NCBI GenBank assembly: GCA_028023455.1
Contig: JAQFVV010006310.1
Coordinates: 3,100,001 to 3,164,000, forward strand
DNA length: 64,000 bases
Direction: 5' to 3'
Source: Epiperipatus broadwayi
Lineage: Eukaryota; Onychophora; Udeonychophora; Euonychophora; Peripatidae
A model generated the notes under the pieces. That model was not told the DNA's origin and made no database searches. It worked only from the letters and a program-made list of their open reading frames with translations. Shown here piece by piece: positions 58,340-64,000 of this stretch (its first letter is position 1; the number at the start of each line of letters is the position of its first letter). A program made the position numbers and the translations under genes.

Positions 58340-59009
58340 TGTAGTGTTTTGTAAAATGGCAGACATGTTTGTGCACTCCAGAAAAAACTAGAATTTATTC
58401 GTAAGGCTGTTTTTAGATCGCACTCTGATAGCTGAGGAATTTAATTAGTGCATTGACGTAATGGCGATCGACAATTCCTAGAAATATTTGCTAATTACAA
58501 ATGTTTCTAGATAAGAGACGTTACCTTATTGGTCAGTGCATTGATTGATCGTTGCAGTTGTCAGAAAGCAATAAGAAGACTGGGTAACATTGAGCAGTGT
58601 AACATAGAGAGCAGTAGAGAGCAGTCAAGCAGTATTTAAGTAGAGATATCTCGCGTCAGTGCTGGCGGTTAATGATCAGTGCCCAGTGGAAATGTAGTTC
58701 ATGGGTGTAGCTGATTGAGAGCATTTGTTGGAGAGTTTCGTTGCAGATCAATTCGTTTGGAGAGCTTTGTGGCAGACCAATTCGTTGGAGAGCATTCGTT
58801 GCAGACCAATTCAGCGAAGAGATTGCAGACCAGTTCGTTGGAGAGTTTCGTTGCAGACCAATTCGTTGGAGAGCATTCATTGCAGACCAATTCGTTGGGG
58901 GGGCTTCGTTGCAGACCAATTCATTGGAGAGCACTCGATGGAAAAGAACAGCATGGGAATTGTATAACGTTATTTGCTGACCGCACAGTAGGACTTGCAG
59001 ATATAACAT
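58340..59009 (+). mobile_element. LTR-like block containing a minisatellite and followed by a primer-site-like sequence
   Basis: A distinctly GC-richer block. It has a TATA-like TATTTAAG at 58,634-58,641, a tandem repeat (58,724-58,938), and ends GATATAACA directly before TTGGCAGTCGTAAGTGCGG (59,009-59,027), whose TGG start and position resemble a retrotransposon primer-binding site. The left boundary and target duplication are not resolved, and no gag or pol follows: LINE-derived DNA resumes at about 59,045. The six-frame proteins predicted over it come from the tandem repeat and are not genes. Confidence 0.45.
58724..58938. repeat. ~30-bp minisatellite, about seven to eight units
   Basis: Unit GTTGGAGAGCATTCG or GTTGGAGAGTTTCG followed by TTGCAGACCAATTC, repeated with variants. 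One unit is shortened (58,813-58,832) and one has a GGGGGGG run (58,896-58,902). A 30-bp period keeps one reading frame open on both strands, giving false ORFs such as 58,715-59,089. Confidence 0.92.
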
Positions 59010-59046
59010 TGGCAGTCGTAAGTGCGGATATAACACATAGAACTTA

Positions 59047-59200
59047 TAAAATATCTAGAAAAAGATCACATGTTAAATGGGTTAGATAAATGAGGAGGTT
59101 TACTAGTATGATGTGGAAAAGAGAGGCTATGGACTAGAGAAACTGGTTTAAACTTTAAGATAATTTTGTCTTGCAGTGAATGATAATGGCTGAAAATAAT
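59047..59200 (+). pseudogene. RTE-type LINE 3' end fragment
   Basis: KISRKRSHVKWVR matches the KRPHVRWI block. It is followed by MRRFTSMMWKREAMD and an NWFKL...FVLQ end, the last ~45 residues of the RTE protein, and GAAAATAATTATTGG as tail. It abuts the LTR-like block. Confidence 0.7.
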
Positions 59201-60887
59201 TATTGGTTTGAAAATAAAATAAAATTATTTATTTTTTTATATGAAATAATAGCCTTGAAATTTATATTTTTAAATATTTAAAATAACGTTCAAAGTTTTC
59301 ATTTGTCTTAAGTATAAAACATTTTCTCACATTTGTATGTTTTTTTATTGTCTTCCTCGTCTTTTTTCTTTCTCTTGTTATTGTAATGCTTTGAATTTTA
59401 AAATCCTAGCTAGTGTAAAGTTGATAGTATTTGTTTTTTAACAGCATGAAAGTTCATGTTGTATCTATCAGCAGACAAAAAGACTCCAGTAATCTTTAAC
59501 ATTCTTTGTTTCTTTTTGTGTTATTTTAATTTCTAGGCCCATCACAATCATTCAATGCACGTTTCATTTTTCAGCTGGCTATTGTTATACCATCTGGGAC
59601 ATTTCCTTATACTTGTTAATATTTCCCCATTCCTTTTTTTATTCTTTTGCTTTTTAAATGTAAATTTATTTCACCTTTAATCATTGCTAATATTTATCAT
59701 GTAATTAAACTGCCTGTGTAACTATTTTACATATTTAACATTTTTGTTTTAATTTTCTCTTATTTTAAGTATTTTTTACTTTAATTATTTTATTCAATTA
59801 TTCTAATTTATTTATTTTTTGTTTTAAAAAGTGCTGTTAAATATTTTTTTTAATTCCTGTATGATTAATATGAAAGAAATAATTTCAAAATATAATGTAT
59901 ATTGATAATTTGCCCCAGTTTTTTTTTTTATAAAAAAAAAAAAATCATCTATCAATATTATATTTTTAGTCTTTTTTTTTTGCCTTACCAAATTTATTTT
60001 TATCTTTTGAATTTTTCAGCAATTCGTTATTTTTTTCTTCTCCCTTTCAGCTGGTTCATATATAAATCAAAAGTCAGAGATCATATGGCATACCTTGCCA
60101 TCTTTTTGACAGGAGGGTACAAGAAAAAAGTATCTCTTTTATAAAGTCTGTAATGTTTATGTTGTTTAAAGCTGTTGAACTTGTGCCGATTTCCTCATCT
60201 TAATATTTTATTAATTATAAACTGAGGACAGATTAGTACCCCATACAATGATAACATTTGAGAAGGTTATTAATATTCCTACATTCTCTATACATATTTA
60301 TATTTTTAAAAAATAAACAAATGCGAGTGTGTGTGCGAGCATTTAATATAATTTCATTTTGAATATAGATGTTTTGTTTTTTTTTAAAAAAAGTGTATAA
60401 TTTCTAAACTATGATGATATATATATATGTACGTTCAAGCGTTAAAAATTTGCGCACCCTCTTTGTTCATAGTGATAAGAATAGATTGGAGTGACACATT
60501 TGGATACTCATAGAAAAATTTGGCTAATATTTAAAAAAAATCACAGCAACTATCGATCAAAGCAAAAGAAAAATTTGAAAATGATATATTATAAATAATA
60601 GAAAACTAACTTTCCTGTATAATATTCGTTTTCTAAGTATTAAGAGTGATATCTTTATAGATAGAATACAATTGATCTGAAGTCCTATTGACGAGAAGTT
60701 TTTATCAACCAAATAAAATTTTAGGTGATTTTTAACATTTTATAGTAAATAAATTAGTGTATGTATGCATTTGCAAATAAAATATAAAAACTTTCAACAA
60801 ATATTTATAAATTAGTACATCTAGTTATTGTAGACTTTTTGTTTTTTAGCTGAGTTTGTGTAGATCCATATTTAAAATCAAAAAATT
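59201..60887. other. AT-rich intergenic DNA, no gene seen
   Basis: Poly-T/poly-A pair at 59,921-59,943 and other simple sequence. The 80-codon frame at 59,902-60,144 is driven by these runs. Confidence 0.4.
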
Positions 60888-60943
60888 TTACAAATCTAAA
60901 AAGCTCTGGAACCGGGGATTTCGGATTAATGGAGTTTAAACTG
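60888..60943 (-). mobile_element. pogo/Tigger-like terminal repeat (right end) next to TA
   Basis: The sequence ends ATTAATGGAGTTTAAACTG followed by TA (60944-60945). Inverted it reads CAGTTTAAACTCCATTAATC then CGAAATCCCCGG, characteristic of pogo/Tigger ends. A related, poorer end is at 22,923. No matching left end is found in the window, so this is a fragment. Confidence 0.6.
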
Positions 60944-60945
60944 TA

Positions 60946-63920
60946 TTCATTATATATTTTTTAAGCCACTCCCACTTTCATTTGTAATTCTGAGTGAAAT
61001 TAATCAATATACAATATTTATTCAAATTGCTTATAGAAAAACCATAGCAGCATTTTTTTAAATATCCATATGTAATATTCATTTATAACTATAATGATGA
61101 TTTCTAAATACAGATTCAGGTAACATGGTAATATGTTTGGACAAATACAAAAAAAAAATAACATGGTAGTAATGAATCATTTAACAATATTTGGTTGGTA
61201 TCACTTACTTTTGATTACTCAATCTTCTAAGCAAAGAAAGTAAATTTTTAATCAATCAATTTGCATTCATATTGACTGATAAATAAATATATATTTTAAT
61301 AAATAAATAAATCTTACAATTGCTTCCTCCCCCTCAAAAGGTAACATCTAATACTGCATATGGAAAATTATTTAAAATGTAATAGATGATATATTTCAGT
61401 GGATTTATTATGTTAACAAATTAAAGTATAGGATCATTTTTAGGTAAATAAGTTAGAAATGTGTTTAGCAATGATGCAGGTAGGGAAATTATTAATCATC
61501 ACTGTTAGTTCCCAGTGCTAAATCACTTTTTTATTCTAGTTTTCCACTAATAATTTCTTCTTTTTTTATTATTATAAATTTAATTTAGAAATAAAAGGAA
61601 GTTCTCTCTTTCATTTCTAATCCAAGTTGTTATAAGGATTTAAACCCAAAACAGCTATTTTTACAGGCACAAGGATTCTTGCAACTTATTTCAATCTCCT
61701 GTGAATAGTAATTAATTTTCCCAGATAGTTGTATGTGGTAGTCAATATATCTGCATGGATTTATTATGTAAATGCTATGGAATCATTTTTATGTAAATAT
61801 AATACATGTATAAATAGTTTATATACATTTGTATAATTGTTATATATTGTATAATTAATATATTTTACTTTTATTATATTAAGAAGTATTTGTAATGCTT
61901 ATTTTATTATTGGTTTTGATTAATTTTATATTTTAAAAAATCGATAACACTATATTTATAAATTGTAGGTTTAAACTAGATTACAATTACATTGAAGAGG
62001 GCATAAAATATTTGCTGAAAAAACCTTTTTTGTATTATTATTATCATCATCATCATCTCTAATTATAAAAGGATATTTTATATTATCTACTTAAAAGTTA
62101 TATTTAAAAAACAACTTGTCAAACTCAACTTTTGTATTGAAAATAAAACTGGAAATGTGAAATTATACATTTAAAGTGTGCATTCCAAAATGCATTTAAC
62201 CAAACACTATTAAATTTTCTGTTAATTACAAAGTTTATATTATTAATAAAATATATATTTTAATTTTATAATTCTTTTCATTATATTCAATGCAAACCAC
62301 CTATACTTCTTTAGGTTTGAAAACACGCCAAATGTAATGGTAGGAAACAATATTAAAATGGCATTGTTTATTAATAATATAGACTCAGAACAAACAGAAA
62401 ATCTAATAGTGCTCTGTTGGGCGCATTTGAAATGTGTGCATTAAAAATATAATTTTGCATTTGTGGTTTTATTTTGAATATTAATACACAATACTAAAAA
62501 TGAATTACAGATTATATTTAATGTTTTCACAATTTTCTTCATTTATGGAGCAATAGTTAATATATTCCATTTCAATGATGGAGTTATTATAGTTTATTAA
62601 TCACATTGCATGCTTGAAGTTTTATTTTTAATAAAATATTTCTTATAAAACCTATTCTACAGGATAGATCTTTGTACAGCTTTTTAATACATTACTTTAT
62701 TGTAAATTTAAGCTCATAGACCCAGAAACACACACTATCATAATGATTCTTAATATGTAAATACAACAATGTTTCAGTATTTATATGTCCCAATAGCAAC
62801 AACAACAACAAAATTGATAGTTATAAGAAAAATATTAATTTACATTACGATTATAAAAATAATTCAATCATATTTTTATTACTAATATTGTAGTTTTTCT
62901 CATTTTTAAATAATTGTAAACATTAAATAAATACAATAATACTAGATAAATAAAAATGCTTTATACTTTTAGAGAAAAACTTTAGCCTTTATCATATGCG
63001 CCTTGAATGTTTATAATAGTCAAATGATGTCTTTTCTTTCTTTTTTTTTGACTAAGAGGGACTTCTCAAACCTCAACACAAGATAGTGACATTATAAAGG
63101 TTCAAAGCAAATATGATAAAGGTTAAAGCCTTTCTCTAAAAGTATTTACATACTTCTTATGAACTTAATAAATAATCACAGAATTGCTTTACGTTTTTTT
63201 TCTTTATTAATGCAGGATAAAAAGTACTTCTATAATAAAAATTCATTCCATTTATCCTTCAATGAAGCAAATTTCATGAAAAGGTTGATAATAAACATTA
63301 ACTATTATTTAAAATAATTATCACATTTAAGTTTCCTCTTCTTCTATACACACCGGTATAACTTATTATAAAAATATTTCTTTTTAAAATAAATTCTCCC
63401 TTTTATATATATATAAAAGTATTATAAATAATTTTCAATATATCACTAGTAAGTTCTTCCAATTTTAAAACTCCTCTGTCATTTATATACATTTGCACTC
63501 CAATAAATGGCAATAATATATTTTTCTAAATAACATTACGCATTCAAAATATTCTCCTCCATGTTAATATGCATTTGAAACAATATTATAGTCGACTTCA
63601 CTTATAGAGCTCTTGTTATAATAGTTGCATTTATTCTTTTCATAACTTATAAAATATTTAATAACTATCATTCAATCATCCAATACTCCTTTATGTTAGT
63701 AGATATTTTTTATATCAAAAATATTTATGAATTACAGATAACAAACTAGTAGATGCGAAATTCATTTTCACTTAATACTTAATTAGCATTCATTCCTTCT
63801 TGAATTGAATAAAAAATCAGAAAAAGTTTTTAATAAATTTCCAAGAGCAAAAATTAATATCTTTATTAAAATTAAATAAACTGTTTATCAAACATATGAA
63901 TATAATTAAAAAGATATTTC
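60946..63920. other. AT-rich DNA, no gene seen; may include 3' UTR of the right-edge gene
   Basis: No coding segment or repeat boundary supported. The last kilobase lies downstream of the possible minus-strand stop at 63,921 and contains TTTATT (AATAAA on the minus strand) near 63,858. Confidence 0.35.
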
Positions 63921-64000
63921 TTAGGAATCCTTTGTGTTGCTCTCTGGTCTAAACAACACACTCTTTGGCATAGTCTCCTGACTATTGGTACTTCTGTCAG
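63921..64000 (-). CDS. Possible 3' end of the last exon of a minus-strand gene
   Basis: The final 80 bases are clearly GC-richer than the preceding kilobases. In one minus-strand frame (codons from 63998 downward) there are 25 codons ending SVLFRPESNTKDS and TAA at 63921-63923. The polar, Ser/Asn/Thr/Lys-rich composition would suit a cytoplasmic tail. A second frame is also open for some 45 codons, so the frame choice is uncertain. The window edge prevents a test for a splice site. No family recognised. Confidence 0.28.
   Translation of the reverse strand, partial: DRSTNSQETMPKSVLFRPESNTKDS

Noticed and set aside
58715-59089. Open frames of 60-126 codons on both strands with RPIRWRAF / NELVCNE repeats
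   Set aside because: A 30-bp minisatellite keeps frames open on both strands. The repetitive peptides are by-products of the DNA repeat.

Overview
ORGANISM AND OVERALL CHARACTER. This is nuclear DNA of a eukaryote, almost certainly an invertebrate animal with a large, repeat-rich genome. Base composition is very AT-rich (by eye about 70-75% A+T), with many (TA)n, (ATT)n and poly-T/poly-A runs. No long intact reading frame of a host gene is visible. The recognisable content is transposable elements: hAT DNA transposons, decayed RTE-type LINEs, pogo/Tigger-type ends, tRNA-derived SINEs, MITE-like inverted repeats and tandem arrays. A lophotrochozoan (for example a mollusc) or a chelicerate would fit, but nothing in the window fixes the taxon.

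LAYOUT. The left edge (92-189) holds what looks like the last coding exon of a + strand gene: a 3' splice acceptor, 31 codons, a stop and a polyA signal. It is followed by a decayed RTE LINE fragment (373-935). A complete hAT element with perfect 11-bp terminal repeats and a perfect 8-bp target duplication occupies 1712-6292 and carries a broken ZMYM1-like/DUF4371 transposase on the minus strand. From 6.3 to 17.3 kb there is AT-rich intergenic DNA with small inverted-repeat elements and copies of a SINE-like repeat. Two arrays of one ~450-466-bp repeat family lie at 17.4-18.75 kb (old, diverged) and 23.77-26.34 kb (young, nearly identical copies). Both have several head-to-tail copies and then an inverted copy at the right end. 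A segment of unknown origin with strong hairpins spans 27.6-30.4 kb. A ~2.5-kb element with ~350-bp inverted arms and two internal tandem arrays lies at 30.5-33.0 kb. A pogo/Tigger-like element with TA duplication is at 34,393-35,314. RTE 3' ends are at 23.2, 36.5-37.4, 50.5-51.0 and 59.05-59.2 kb. A young ~107-bp tRNA-derived SINE with a perfect 15-bp target duplication is at 37,831-37,937. Two further hAT elements with identifiable target duplications are at 45,240-48,927 (interior strange and T-rich) and 54,825-57,106 (GTF2IRD2/Charlie-like transposase pseudogene). Clusters of a ~115-150-bp SINE-like unit are at 7.3, 20.9, 39.2 and 53.9 kb. An LTR-like block with a 30-bp minisatellite is at 58.3-59.0 kb. 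The right edge (63,921-64,000, minus) may be the tail of another gene's last exon.

HOW IT WORKS TOGETHER. There is no operon-like or pathway logic here. The window reads as a gene-poor stretch between two partly captured genes, filled by successive waves of transposons. Age can be ranked from the sequence: the RTE and GTF2IRD2-like copies are old (many stops), the ZMYM1-like hAT is intermediate (perfect ends, few coding breaks), and array 23.77-26.34 kb and the 37.8-kb SINE are young. I found no CRISPR array, no bacterial-type system, no intact tRNA or rRNA gene and no intact transposase. The most unusual objects are the tandem arrays ending in an inverted copy, and two places where a repeat copy looks 'compressed', which may be either genome biology or assembly error.
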